Positions 10,410 through 19,671 of a stretch of 21,058 bases of DNA are shown here, in pieces. Origin of the DNA: Pelargonium nanum (lineage: Eukaryota; Streptophyta; Magnoliopsida; Geraniales; Geraniaceae); contig JAYMTF010001843.1 in NCBI GenBank assembly GCA_036897485.1, forward strand, positions 1 to 21,058, given 5' to 3'. The position numbers and the translations under genes were made by a program. Position 1 is the stretch's first letter; every line of letters begins with the position of its first letter. The notes beneath the pieces were generated by a model. That model was not told where the DNA came from, made no database searches, and saw only the letters and a program-made list of their open reading frames with translations.

Positions 10410-11345
10410 AGATGATAACAGTGTCTGATGATGCACGAAATCACAAGTTAAACGGTACTCCATGAGAAGATGAAACGTTGCATCCGAAGACCACATTGTC
10501 ACTTGGAGTCGAAATCGGACCATGGGCCCTTAGACTGAACAGATTAAAAGTTCCACAGACCCAATTCCAGGACTTGTAGAGCCCGCAAAGCCTTCCCTCA
10601 AATCCTCCGCAAGGACTTCTGCGACGAGCTGCCATGTGCTTTCTGTGAAACCTTCTCGTTTGCCAAGAAATCATGAATAATATTTTGGAAGTACTCCTAA
10701 GAACACGTCCATATGACTTACAATATTACTCTTAACATAATACTTTTATACGACTTTTGAAGGAGCTCCCGAGAGCCTTTCCCAAATAACTAGTGGCAAT
10801 ACTCCCACACATGCCATTAAGCATGCTCCCAAAAGTCACTCCAACGTTTGACATTGTCACACTCTTGTAAGCATTGAAATGCTATTATCTAAAGCGGAAA
10901 CGTTCCCCAAAATCCTTACTTCATTCGTTGTCGTTGGAATAAAGGTGAAGAGGGATCAAGACTTTTTAGAACTCAAGGATATAATTCCTAACGATAGATA
11001 TTACTTGAAAAACCATTCCACTCGCTGAGTTTGGAGGCCTTGCTGAGGATGTAGACACAACCAATGGATAAGCCATAAGGTCTCTCACAGGTCCCGCAAT
11101 GCAACCAATCACAAGCCACCACATCGTTTGGTAAGTCACGCCTTTAAATACTCCTATTGGACGAGATAGATCATATCTCATTCTTGAATTACTTTCATAT
11201 ATAGAGATCTTTGCGTTTTTTATTGTTCCTTTATTGATTTGTGTGTGTATGTATGTGCGTGGAGACATTATTCTCACGTACAAGACGATTCTCCGAATAC
11301 ACATGTATGTTTCTCTACGCAAGCAACGAGATCTAGATCTTGAAC
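10410..11345. other. Unexplained, less AT-rich segment, possibly a decayed element
   Basis: This block stands out from its very AT-rich surroundings by balanced composition. It has a minus-strand open frame (10674-10441), another (11322-10966), several 'ctccc' words between 10765 and 10840, and a TATA-like TTTAAATA at about 11142 followed by a pyrimidine-rich stretch. That last arrangement resembles a promoter or the end of a retroelement terminal repeat, but I could find no paired repeat, primer-binding site or known domain. I leave the identity open. Confidence 0.3.
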
Positions 11346-12160
11346 TAAAAGATCCATAGCGTATTTGGACTTAAAAAGTAAATGAAAAATACATTGACAC
11401 GTAAAACACCAAGATAAATTAATCGTCCCTTTTGTACCAGTTGGACTGAGTCGAGAAACCGCATCAACGTCTATTTATAAATTTCAACAATACTTTGTAC
11501 CATGTGCCGACAGTATGAAATGCTACTCAATCTTCAATACACGTTGAGATATCATGATAACAGAATTATTGTACGTTCCATCTACGAAAAAGTGGAAAAA
11601 TACAACAAATCAATGAGATAAGGTCAAGAGTGTAACAGTATAAGAACACGTATTTTCATTTCATGTGCATGCAAAGATTTCAAGATCGTCACAAACATGT
11701 ATATGCTGCCATTTTCTAGTCATTTCAAATAATTTAGGCATAGAAATGTGACCATTACTGAACATTTTGGTACACTATTATTACATGTTTCTCGACATAA
11801 AAATAAAAATTATTGTTATGTGAAACACAAATATTCTGTTTTATTTCATGTCATTTCATTTTGTTGGTTTCACCTTTTATTTTTGTCCATGGAATTTGAA
11901 GAATGAACAATAATTATCTGGAATTTGCTATACATGGCATGAATTGCCAACATATATTCAAAGTTTAGAATAATGTTGTTATTGATCAAATCAATGTTTT
12001 TTTATTAGCAAACGTAGCAATTCTAACTCAAAGATAATTTTTTTTTTTTAGAGCAAGATGTTCATATTGTGGTTTGGACTAGAAAATCGTACTAGTGCGG
12101 ATCAAAATTAGATTCAATATCGATATACCGGTTCAATACAAACCGGTTCAACACAAAATT
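11346..12160. other. Intergenic DNA, no gene recognised
   Basis: AT-rich DNA with no coding frame and no repeat structure that I could delimit. A short ccggttcaa..caaaccggttcaa motif occurs near 12129-12150. Confidence 0.5.
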
Positions 12161-12176
12161 AATAATTTATATATTT
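12161..12176. repeat. Target-site duplication of the L1-type LINE, left copy
   Basis: aataatttatatattt, identical over 16 bases to 12594-12609. The two copies bracket the LINE fragment exactly. Confidence 0.88.
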
Positions 12177-12593
12177 TTTGAAGGTGAATGCTTGTACTTC
12201 TCATTAAGCCAATAAATCAGGAATTACAGCTTCACAAACTGTCGGATTATCCGACATACCTTCCCAACAGACTACCCCGTCTATACTAGCACTAGCTCTA
12301 GCTAAGAGGTGAGCAACTGTATTACATTTTCGCGGTATAAAAGAAAAAATAACAGAAGTATGTCTACCAGATAAATTCAGAATATCTCTATAAACAAGAC
12401 CCAAGGCACTAGAAAAATCTTCCCCTCCGGACTTGATTGAATCGATAACTAATTTAGCATCCGACTCGATGATCACGTGAGTCAGTTTTCTCGAAATGGC
12501 CCAAGACAACGCCTCCTTAATGGCAAGCGCTTCTACCTCCTCCGCCTCCCCCAAGCCCGGCCAGCCAACTTGACCATCACCCATCCCTACGCC
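12177..12593 (-). mobile_element. 5'-truncated L1-type LINE, 3' end of ORF2 with RNase H domain
   Basis: The fragment is on the minus strand, 417 bases, between perfect 16-bp duplications. An uninterrupted frame runs through it and ends at 12204. It encodes EALAIKEALSWAISR, then THVIIESDAKLVIDSI, then a FIPRKCNTVAHLLARAS-like stretch. This is the RNase H (RVT_3-like) domain found at the C-terminus of plant L1-type ORF2, with the acidic residues E and D of the E..ESDAK motifs present. A short tail ending CTTCAAAA follows. Truncation at the 5' side is the usual outcome of target-primed reverse transcription. The open frame and perfect duplications indicate a comparatively recent insertion; the piece cannot move by itself. 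Confidence 0.88.
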
Positions 12594-12609
12594 AATAATT
12601 TATATATTT
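12594..12609. repeat. Target-site duplication of the L1-type LINE, right copy
   Basis: aataatttatatattt, identical to 12161-12176, adjoining the 5'-truncated end of the LINE. Confidence 0.88.
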
Positions 12610-13016
12610 AATTGTACTGAATTTGATAAAATAGTTTATTAGTAAAGTTTGTGGATAAAAAGTAAAAAATACATTTTTTTTTTGCTTCATGATCACAAAA
12701 TTAAAGTACTATCATTTATTTTTACTCCAAATTTTTTTACCATTGAAGTGGCTGAGCTTAGATATCCAAATTCAATCCTCCATGTGCCAAATTAAAAATT
12801 TTAGGACCAAAAAGTTGTTGAAAGAAAAAAAAAAGAGACAGCACCAAATGGTTCATTGACTGTCACAATCATGAAAATGTAAGGAAGAGAAATTACAAAA
12901 TTAAACACACAGTTGTCAGTATGTTATGTTTATGTTTGTGATTTGATTACACTTACCAAAACAAAACAAAACAAAACCAAACCATAAAGGCAACAAATTA
13001 AAAATAAATTAGAGAC
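12610..13016. promoter_or_regulatory. Upstream region of the receptor-like kinase gene
   Basis: No gene is present. AT-rich sequence with a short acaaaaca repeat (about 12958-12980) leads into the TATA box. Specific regulatory sites cannot be assigned from sequence alone. Confidence 0.4.
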
Positions 13017-13025
13017 TATAAATTA
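13017..13025 (+). promoter_or_regulatory. TATA box of the receptor-like kinase gene
   Basis: CTATAAATT lies about 70 bases before the first leader ATG and before a CA-rich leader (caataacaacacaagag). A transcription start around 13045-13055 is the natural reading. Confidence 0.55.
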
Positions 13026-13097
13026 CTGATAATCAGTCATCTTCAATAACAACACAAGAGATCAAGAAACATCCCAATAACAACAATTCCAATTCCA

Positions 13098-13145
13098 ATG
13101 CTTATTGTTTACTGTATCTCTCTTCTCTGCTTCAAGCCATCTTAA
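13098..13145 (+). CDS. Upstream ORF 1 in the kinase leader (15 codons)
   Basis: ATG in a ccaATGc context opens MLIVYCISLLCFKPS and closes at TAA. It is the first ATG after the inferred transcription start and lies in the leader exon, well before the main start at 13951. If translated it would reduce initiation at the kinase ATG. The peptide is unfamiliar to me. Confidence 0.45.
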   Translation: MLIVYCISLLCFKPS

Positions 13146-13210
13146 CCCATCACCTACCATTGATAACTCCATCTCTTCTTCTCCTCCTAATCCCCACCAT
13201 TCACAGTTTC

Positions 13211-13237
13211 ATGTTCTTGTTCTGCAACAACAAATAA
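13211..13237 (+). CDS. Upstream ORF 2 in the kinase leader (8 codons)
   Basis: ATG opens MFLFCNNK and closes at TAA, inside the same leader exon. Its context (tttcATGt) is poor for initiation. Confidence 0.35.
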   Translation: MFLFCNNK

Positions 13238-13413
13238 AAACACCACCTTTAGTGCCATTTTTGCTCTGAGTTTTGGGGTTTCACAAGAAACCTCCTTTTC
13301 ATCTTAGATTTGGACACCCTTTTGCTCCATTGAGAAGACCCAGAAAGGAAATCAAGCCATTTGGGCTGTTGAGCTGGAATTTGTGTCATCTGGGTTCATT
13401 TGGGGTCTTGTTG

Positions 13414-13437
13414 ATGTTGGTCAGAGATCTGGGCTGA
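13414..13437 (+). CDS. Upstream ORF 3 in the kinase leader (7 codons)
   Basis: ATG opens MLVRDLG and closes at TGA (13435-13437), shortly before the leader intron donor. Context ttgATGt, moderate to weak. Confidence 0.35.
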   Translation: MLVRDLG

Positions 13438-13495
13438 AGGGTTTTCTGGGATCTGTGGCTTGAAGGTTTTTTTTTGTGAATTCCATCATAGGAAG

Positions 13496-13924
13496 GTAAG
13501 GAAATGAAGGACTCTCCTTGATTTGTAGCATTTGGGTTTGATTTTTCCATGTTCTCTGAAAAGTTTGAGTTTTTATTGGTGAAACAATTTGAGGTATGAG
13601 AATTGGGTTTGTGTTTGTATTTTCTGATCTGTTAACAGGTCATTGAAATGCTATTGCTGCAAATTGAGTTTTGGTGTTTTTTTCCCTGCTTGTTTTGTGT
13701 GCATATATGGTGGTTTGTTTTGTGCTAGCTCTTAATGGTTGTGTCTTCAGTATTTAATGCTTAGATTTTAGGCATGATGAAAGTTCACACCTTTCTAGAT
13801 AAAGAGAGATGGATTTGAGAACAAATTTAGTGTGGTCATATAAAGAAAGAAATTATATGAATCTAAATGTGAAACTTTGAATTAATGACATTACATTTTT
13901 CGTGTTTCTTGTATAATTGTGTAG
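13496..13924 (+). other. Leader intron of the receptor-like kinase gene (429 bp)
   Basis: Donor GGAAG|GTAAGG at 13496 and acceptor TTGTGTAG ending at 13924, with a T-rich interior. The second leader exon, 13925-13950, joins directly to the start codon. An ATG inside this intron (13885) is in frame with the protein, but the acceptor cuts between them, so it is not the start. Long leader introns in plants often raise expression. Confidence 0.75.
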
Positions 13925-13950
13925 GCATTGCTATCTGGACATTCAATAAA

Positions 13951-16900
13951 ATGACCTCTCTTAATACCGAATTATCCAAGAAAACTGCCATTTTTGGTCT
14001 TAAGGCTTGGGAGGTTATCGGTATTTCTGTTGGGTTATTCATCATAATTATCCTATCCATATTGCCTTTGTGTCTAACCAAACGGAAAAAGTCAAGAAGA
14101 GGTAGAGAAAATATTCCTGTTAGCCAAATACCAACTGTTTCAAAGGAAATTAAGGAAGTCCGGGTGGAGCAAGTATCGGCTAGTAACTTTGTTCCCATTG
14201 ACGGGATTCTTCTTACCATTCATGATAAATCAAGTGACAAAGAATCCGATAAAGTTATGGTTCATCTGGGAATGGGGAAATCAAAGAATGGAGATAATAG
14301 TAGTCAATCGGGTTCATTTCATCATTTAGAGAAAGATGGTTATGGTTCTCAATCCGGGGACGACTCTGGCTCGGTTACTATGTATAAGCCGTCTTCTTCT
14401 TATCCGCTAACTGCTCCTTCACCCTTAATCGGTCTGCCTGAGTTCTCTCACTTGGGTTGGGGTCATTGGTTTACGTTGAGAGATCTTGAGCTTGCTACAA
14501 ACCGGTTTTCAAAGGATAATGTCCTTGGTGAAGGTGGATATGGTATTGTTTATCGAGGAAATTTGATAAATGGGACTCCAGTTGCCGTAAAAAAGATCCT
14601 GAACAACTTGTGAGTTTTAATATAATTGCTAACTTTTCTGACTTCACACTCACACGCTCGCAAATACGTATTTCAGTATTCATATAATTGTTGCGATTTT
14701 GTCTAGCATTAAACTCCAAAACTTACTCTCCTCAGGGGACAAGCAGAGAAAGAATTTAGAGTGGAAGTTGAAGCTATTGGCCATGTGCGCCATAAGAATT
14801 TGGTTCGCCTTCTAGGATATTGCGTTGAAGGGACTCATAGGTACCATTTGTTTTGCATTACATTTGGCATTGATAATAATTTATGTCTACAATTCATCTG
14901 TTACCTTAAAAGACAAGTTGTCAGAAGCTTAGCGAGTCAAAGAAAGAACACTCACAATTAGGTTTTCTGACTACTGAAAAATACAAGATTTAGTTGTCTA
15001 ACTTGTGGTATGCATTTCAGGATCTTGGTTTATGAGTATGTCAACAATGGTAACTTAGAGCAATGGCTTCATGGAGCTATGAGGCAGTATGGATATCTTA
15101 CGTGGGAGGCCCGTATGAAGGTTCTCCTTGGCACAGCTAAGGCGTAAGTCGAATCATCTACATCCTTTTTCAAGTATCTTGTGTTCATTTGACAGTGTTT
15201 TTCTTGCAGTCTTGCCTACTTGCACGAGGCCATAGAACCAAAAGTGGTGCACCGGGATATAAAATCAAGCAATATATTGATTGATGATGAATTCAACGCC
15301 AAGGTATCCGATTTTGGCCTTGCCAAATTGCTGGGTGCTGGTAAAAGTCACGTCACAACTCGAGTGATGGGAACTTTCGGGTGAGCATATTATATTCTGC
15401 ATGCTACTGCACACACACATATTATAACTGTGTTCTCACAGGATACTAAAGTATATAATGATGGTAAATATGTAATCTTATTTCACATTTGTCCTTTTCT
15501 GATCCGGTTCTTTTCCCCCTCAAAATCTCATAGATATGTGGCTCCTGAATACGCAAATACTGGCCTTTTAAATGAAAAGAGTGATGTTTATAGCTTTGGG
15601 GTTGTACTGTTGGAAGCCATTACGGGAAGAGATCCAGTGGATTATGGCCGTTCAGCTCATGAGGTATGCCATAGGTTTTCCCTAGCAAGTGTTCTGATGA
15701 AATTCTCAATAGCTAATGTAACTTGAGTGTTAATATCTTCTTCTTAATGATAAACGAACTGCCGTCAATTATCCATAAGAATCTTGTCATTTAGATATAT
15801 TTCCATTAGCACTTTGTAGGCCAAATCTTTAGCCAAGGCCTCTGTAAACCGCATTCCTCGCAATGCTTTGCTGTTTAATCAGCAGTGTATGATGACAGAA
15901 ATTGCCGATGACCCCTTTTAATTTATGAACTGATAAAATATGTGCTTTAGAGAGATGGTAGAGGAGGACATCCAGAAGTAATACAATTTGGACTTAATAA
16001 CTGTAAGAACCCAATAGCATTCACACTTGATATCTTGAATATAAACCTGGAGATTCAGATATTAATTTTGGGGCATACAATTTCTAAAGCATTTCCCTGA
16101 ACCAAGGGCATGCCTCAAACTGTCAACTTTTTGTCCCGTCAGTTTTGAAATTGGAGTCAATTGTACGGTGAAGGCTCGGCTGCTGCAGTAACTGTGTACA
16201 ATGTCTTCCAAGTTCTACCCTTGTTGAGTGTTGACAACCCTCTATGGGCACAATGCTCGTTTCTTAGCTACTGCATTTCCCATAATAAATCCGTTTGCAG
16301 ATTCCAAGGTCAATAGCTCTATCTTAATGCTTCCATTCATTAAATCGTATCTATCGTTCCCTAGAAAACCATAGTAGCTCATCTTTTAATACGTTCTGCA
16401 TTACTGTCATAAGTTGTCGCTGTTTGCATCTGGCAAGAGGTACCAAACAAATCTGTTTTCATTATACAATGCATGTAGAATAGTTTTCCTTGAGCCGATA
16501 AAAAGAAAAGAAAATAATAGTTTTCATGATCAATATTACAGTGACCGACTGACCGGTTTGGTACTATCTCTACTTGGTGACTTTAGCCTGGAGTGGTATC
16601 AGAATGATCGTGAAAACCAAATTGCAACCCTTTGAACAATCTGAGATTTCATTTAGCTTGTTCTTTGTGGCTGTAGAAACTATTTTGCTCCCTAACCTTA
16701 CTATTATACCACTGTGCAAAAAGATCTTAGAACAATATACACGGGGAATAAGTACATGAAACATATCATTTGTTAGATCATGAAGTTATTATATGGACTG
16801 CTTTCCTATCTCTGTAACCTAGATGTTCATTTTATCAGGGTATCAAGAATATTTGTGCCATTCATGCCAAATACACATCTACATTTATGAGATGGCTTTT

Positions 16901-17529
16901 TAATGGTAACAATTGCTTGATTTTTTACTGAACATGTATTGTAACGCCGACAGGTAAATCTAGTTGATTGGCTAAAAATGATGGTTGGAAGCCGGCGGTC
17001 AGAAGAAGTTGTTGACCCAAATATTGAGGCTAGGCCTTCAACCAGGGCCCTGAAACGAGCCCTTTTAACTGCTTTGAGATGTGTCGACCCAGATTCTGAG
17101 AAAAGACCCAGGATGAGCCAAGTTGTTCGCATGCTCGAGTCTGAGGAATATCCTATACCAAGAGAGGTTAGTTTCTGATAGATTTCAATTACTCCCTACG
17201 TCCCAAAATGAGTAGCTATGTGTTACTGTTGTAACAAACTAAATGGATACTGGCTAACTCATTATCTCAAGGATATTGTTGGTAATTCTCATTTTGGGAC
17301 CGAGGGAGAATTTTATGTGAAAAAGAACGGGACTAACTTATTTTTCTTTGCTTCCTGTTTGTCCGACGATTCATTATATTGTTTTCTCCATAATGTTCAG
17401 GACCGAAGACACCGGAGGAATCAGGGAGGTGGTAGTATGGAGATTGACTCCCAAAAGGAAGTTTCTGACACTGATCGAAGTGATAATCCAGGTTCGAGGT
17501 CAGAGAGCAGAGTGTATCAACGGTCATAG
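13951..17529 (+). CDS. Receptor-like serine/threonine kinase, At2g42960/At5g18500 type
   Basis: Seven coding exons: 13951-14609, 14736-14840, 15021-15143, 15210-15380, 15534-15663, 16954-17166, 17401-17529. They total 1530 bases, 509 residues plus TAG, with all phases consistent. There is no signal peptide or large ectodomain. A short N-terminus ([12 protein letters not shown]) precedes one transmembrane helix (about residues 20-42, [19 protein letters not shown]), a basic stop-transfer KRKKSRR, and a Ser-rich linker with [13 protein letters not shown]. The kinase domain starts near [13 protein letters not shown]. It has the glycine loop GEGGYG (193-198), VAVKK (K214), HRDIKSSN (D312, RD type) and DFG (330-332), followed by GTFGYVAPEY. 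The basic Ser/Asp-rich tail ([10 protein letters not shown]..) is family-like. All catalytic residues are present, so I expect an active plasma-membrane kinase. The exact substrate is unknown to me. Family assignment is secure; the precise orthologue is not. Confidence 0.95.
15664..16953 (+). other. Large fifth intron of the kinase gene (1290 bp)
   Basis: It runs from GAG|GTATGCC to CGACAG|GTAAATC, while the other coding introns are 66-234 bases. Its interior is unremarkable AT-rich DNA. I saw no flanking duplications, inverted ends or coding domain. TGGTATCAGA at about 16594 is discussed among the rejected items. Confidence 0.7.
17192..17308. mobile_element. Stowaway-like MITE in the last intron of the kinase gene
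   Basis: The left end CTCCCTACGTCCCAAAATGAG and the right end CTCATTTTGGGACCGAGGGAG are reverse complements at 20 of 21 or 19 of 21 positions. They match the Stowaway (Tc1/mariner) consensus CTCCCTCCGTCCCAAAAT. The left side is preceded by TA, the expected target. The right side is followed by AA, so one base of the duplication has probably changed. The element is 117 bases long, with no coding capacity. Confidence 0.85.
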
Positions 17530-18026
17530 ATAACCGAGGGATTGTTTCCTCGTAAACAAGATCGAGGATACATAAGCCAGGTTGTAGGAAATGGCGAGGG
17601 TCAGTAAAATTTCTTGAGTTTGGGTACATGAAAGCATTGACATGTAGAGGATCCGGGTGGGGTTGGCGGGGAAGAGATAATGATTTCAATTTTTTTGTTT
17701 CTGGTTCTTATTTCCCGTATTTTTTTCTCCATGTTCCTCTCTTCTTCCTTCTTCTGGTAATATTTGTAGATGCAGATGTTGATTGTTTGTGTATGAATAT
17801 GTTAGGGATGGTGTGTATAGGATTTGGGTAGCTGCTCTTGAAAATTGGTTTGATGTAATATGCTCATGTTTGTGTTGAAGAAAAGAAGACACAACTGATT
17901 TCTTATATAGAATCATTGTACTGTATGCCAATTTTTGCATTGGTTTCTGATCTTGCTTATTTTGGAGTTTCAGTCAAGAATCTTTTCACTGGAACTATAA
18001 GTTTGTCATAATCTCACCCAAAAATT
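17530..18026 (+). other. 3' UTR and 3' flank of the kinase gene
   Basis: Directly after the stop codon there is a T-rich 3' region. TTTGATGTAATATGC near 17850 and TTGTACTGTATGCC near 17917 are plausible plant polyadenylation elements, but no canonical AATAAA was noted. No other gene is visible. Confidence 0.4.
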
Positions 18027-18132
18027 GTTTCCTAGGCTTATTGATCAAGACATGTATCTTCCTGTGAGATGGGTTCGACTCTCATAAAGTCGGGGTGAAA
18101 TTTTAGCTCAACTCATAAAATAAAATAAAAAA
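18027..18132 (+). mobile_element. Possible tRNA-derived SINE
   Basis: An A-box-like AGGCTTATTGATCAAGAC (about 18034) is followed 37 bases later by a B-box-like GGGTTCGACTC (18071-18081), the spacing of a tRNA-type polymerase III promoter. The sequence ends in an A-rich tail AAAATAAAATAAAAAAG. No cloverleaf can be folded by eye, which argues against a tRNA gene. I found no convincing flanking duplication. Confidence 0.45.
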
Positions 18133-18564
18133 GTTCTAATCAATTTTCTACATTTTGTAGCCACAATCACCATTACCACCCTAGATGGAAATGGATAGCT
18201 ACTTCTCATTTTTCACAAGATTCAAAAGAAATGCACATTCATGCCTTGTTGTTGGGCTTTTAGGAGACTTTGAGGGTGACTATTGATGGTTTTCCAAATT
18301 ACTATTGTAGTTCAAAACTGTAATGGCACCAAGAAATGGTCCATCTAATTGAGGAAAAGACACTCTTTAAGGCTATTTATTGAATCAACCAAACCAAACA
18401 CATGCTCTACCAAAAACATAGAGAAAAAGAAGAAACTACAAATAAAGAGCATTGAGATATAACCTCTAGATTGAGAAGTTGATTTGAGAGAGATGATTTG
18501 GGAGAGAAACCAAGAAATGACCACAGAAGATAAGGGAGGTTTTTAAGGCCATATGAGAGATTTA
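18133..18564. other. Intergenic DNA, no gene recognised
   Basis: Spacer between two SINE-like elements. No coding frame or repeat was recognised. Confidence 0.5.
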
Positions 18565-18566
18565 CA

Positions 18567-18725
18567 ATCAGGTCTCTTAACGCAATAGAACAGTCGTTGC
18601 CTTATGACCTGAGATCACGAGTTGGAGCTAAGACAAGAGCCAAGAGAGATTTTGAATGAAAAATGACTCCCCAAACCCCAAAATGATGGGAGCCTCGTGA
18701 ACCGGGCGGCTCTTACATACTGTAC
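18567..18725 (+). mobile_element. Degenerate Au-like SINE
   Basis: The order of motifs follows the Au family as I remember it: CTTAACGCAATAG (family CTTGGCGCAACGG), GTTGCC..TGACCTGAGATCACGAG (family GTTGC..TGACCTGGAGGTCACGGG), the B-box GAGTTGGAGC (family GGTTCGAGCC), GACTCCCCAAACCCC (family CCTTCCCCGGACCCC), and GGGAGCCTCGTGAACCGGGC (family GGGAGCTTAGTGCACCGGGC) near the 3' end. Divergence is substantial, so it is old. Confidence 0.72.
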
Positions 18726-18829
18726 TTTGATTGCTTTGGCCATTGTCTCCAAATTTGTTTCTCTATGCAAGCCTAGTAAGTTTCCAAGTAAAGACACAGC
18801 TTGTTTTTTTTTTTTTTTTTTTTTTTTTT

Positions 18830-18867
18830 AACTTTGGACTACTCTAAACTATGCAGACCTCATTCCC
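18830..18867 (+). repeat. Left terminal inverted repeat of the 0.87-kb element
   Basis: aactttggactactctaaac and the bases after it match the reverse complement of 19621-19658 with about six differences. Confidence 0.75.
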
Positions 18868-18987
18868 TCAATTAACTTTAACAGAAATTTATCATCTCTC
18901 ATCATGTCCACTGCACATGCCATCCAAAAAATTTAAAATAACAATTTTACCCTTCTTTTTAATTGGTCAAGTACAAGTATATGAATG

Positions 18988-19046
18988 TTCGCCGAAGACT
19001 TCATACTTTCGCCGGAAAATTCATACAATTTCGCCGGAAACTTCAA
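18988..19046 (+). repeat. Three short tandem repeats of a TTCGCCGGAAA.TTCATAC unit
   Basis: ttcgccgaagacttcatac, tttcgccggaaaattcatac and aatttcgccggaaacttcaa follow each other with a period near 20-22 bases inside the inverted-repeat element. Confidence 0.6.
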
Positions 19047-19620
19047 AGTTCATATTTCCTATTCCCCCTCCCTCCCCCCCCCCTCAAAATTAAGTTTAAG
19101 TTATTCAAATCTCTTTGAAGACTTGGTTAATCTAATATCTATTCATTTATAGATGAATGTGGTATTAAATCTTATATTTGATCCAAAACATCGAACAAAA
19201 AGACAAGAAGCAAATATGAGTTTTGAAAACCAAAAAATCAAAACATAAACCCAAAATCCTAGCCCCTCCATTTCTCTCCATATCTTTTCTCAGCCTCACC
19301 GCCTCCTCCACCACCAACTCCATCTCCGCCTCCCTCAAACCTCTCTCTCTCCCCATTTCCCTCCTACTACTACCCTCTCCAAATTCCTCTCTCCACCATC
19401 CACATCCTTCTCCACCTCTGCCGACACAGCTACCGCCACCACCATTGTCTCTGAAGAACCATAAAACATCGCCCAATCTCTCTCCTCAAAGATCTAGATC
19501 TGATAAGTTTTTTCTCTCTCTTTTTACTATTTTATTTTTATTTATTTATTATTTTATTTTACAAAATGAAAACTGGAGGGTATTTAGGTCTTTTAATCAT
19601 TTAATTGACGGAGTTATGAA

Positions 19621-19658
19621 CGGAATGGGGTCCACATAGTTTAGGGTAGTCTAAAGTT
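19621..19658 (-). repeat. Right terminal inverted repeat of the 0.87-kb element
   Basis: Read on the minus strand this gives AACTTTAGACTACCCTAAAC and onward to CCCCATTCC, the partner of 18830-18867. Confidence 0.75.
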
Positions 19659-19671
19659 ACAAAAAAAAAAA

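Larger units (their letters stand above)
18804..19671. mobile_element. Non-autonomous DNA element with long terminal inverted repeats and a pyrimidine-rich core
   Basis: Left end 18830-18867 (AACTTTGGACTACTCTAAAC...) and right end 19621-19658 are inverted copies agreeing at about 32 of 38 bases. They are flanked outside by a T-run (18804-18829) and an A-run (19660-19670), so the inverted structure extends further. The interior includes three short GCCGGAAA-type repeats and a C/T-rich open stretch (19223-19639) unlike the surrounding AT-rich DNA. No transposase is visible. The arrangement fits a MULE- or Pack-type non-autonomous element; the superfamily is not proven because I could not define the target duplication. 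Confidence 0.65.

Noticed and set aside
10441-10674. Minus-strand frame with NVVFGCNVSSSHG, faintly like an aspartic protease segment
   Set aside because: Only a few residues fit, the catalytic DTG/DSG motif is absent and no neighbouring exon supports it.
13885-13950. Extension of the kinase protein to the upstream in-frame ATG at 13885
   Set aside because: The sequence TTGTATAATTGTGTAG ending at 13924 is a clear splice acceptor, so 13885 lies in the leader intron. The peptide it would add (MTLHFSCFLYNC..) is not family-like, whereas the start at 13951 gives the usual [12 protein letters not shown].
16590-16605. TGGTATCAGA resembling a retroelement primer-binding site in the large kinase intron
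   Set aside because: The match to the usual 12-base site stops after TGGTATCAGA, the preceding bases do not end like a terminal repeat, and no paired repeats or coding domains flank it. Chance is the simpler reading.
18060-18090. tRNA gene suggested by a B-box-like GGGTTCGACTC
   Set aside because: The flanking bases do not form acceptor, D or anticodon stems, and an A-rich tail follows. A SINE is more likely.
18804-18829. T-run as a polymerase III terminator or poly(A) tail of a retroposed copy
   Set aside because: It abuts the inverted-repeat end and has a matching A-run at 19660-19670, so it is better explained as part of the element's symmetric ends.
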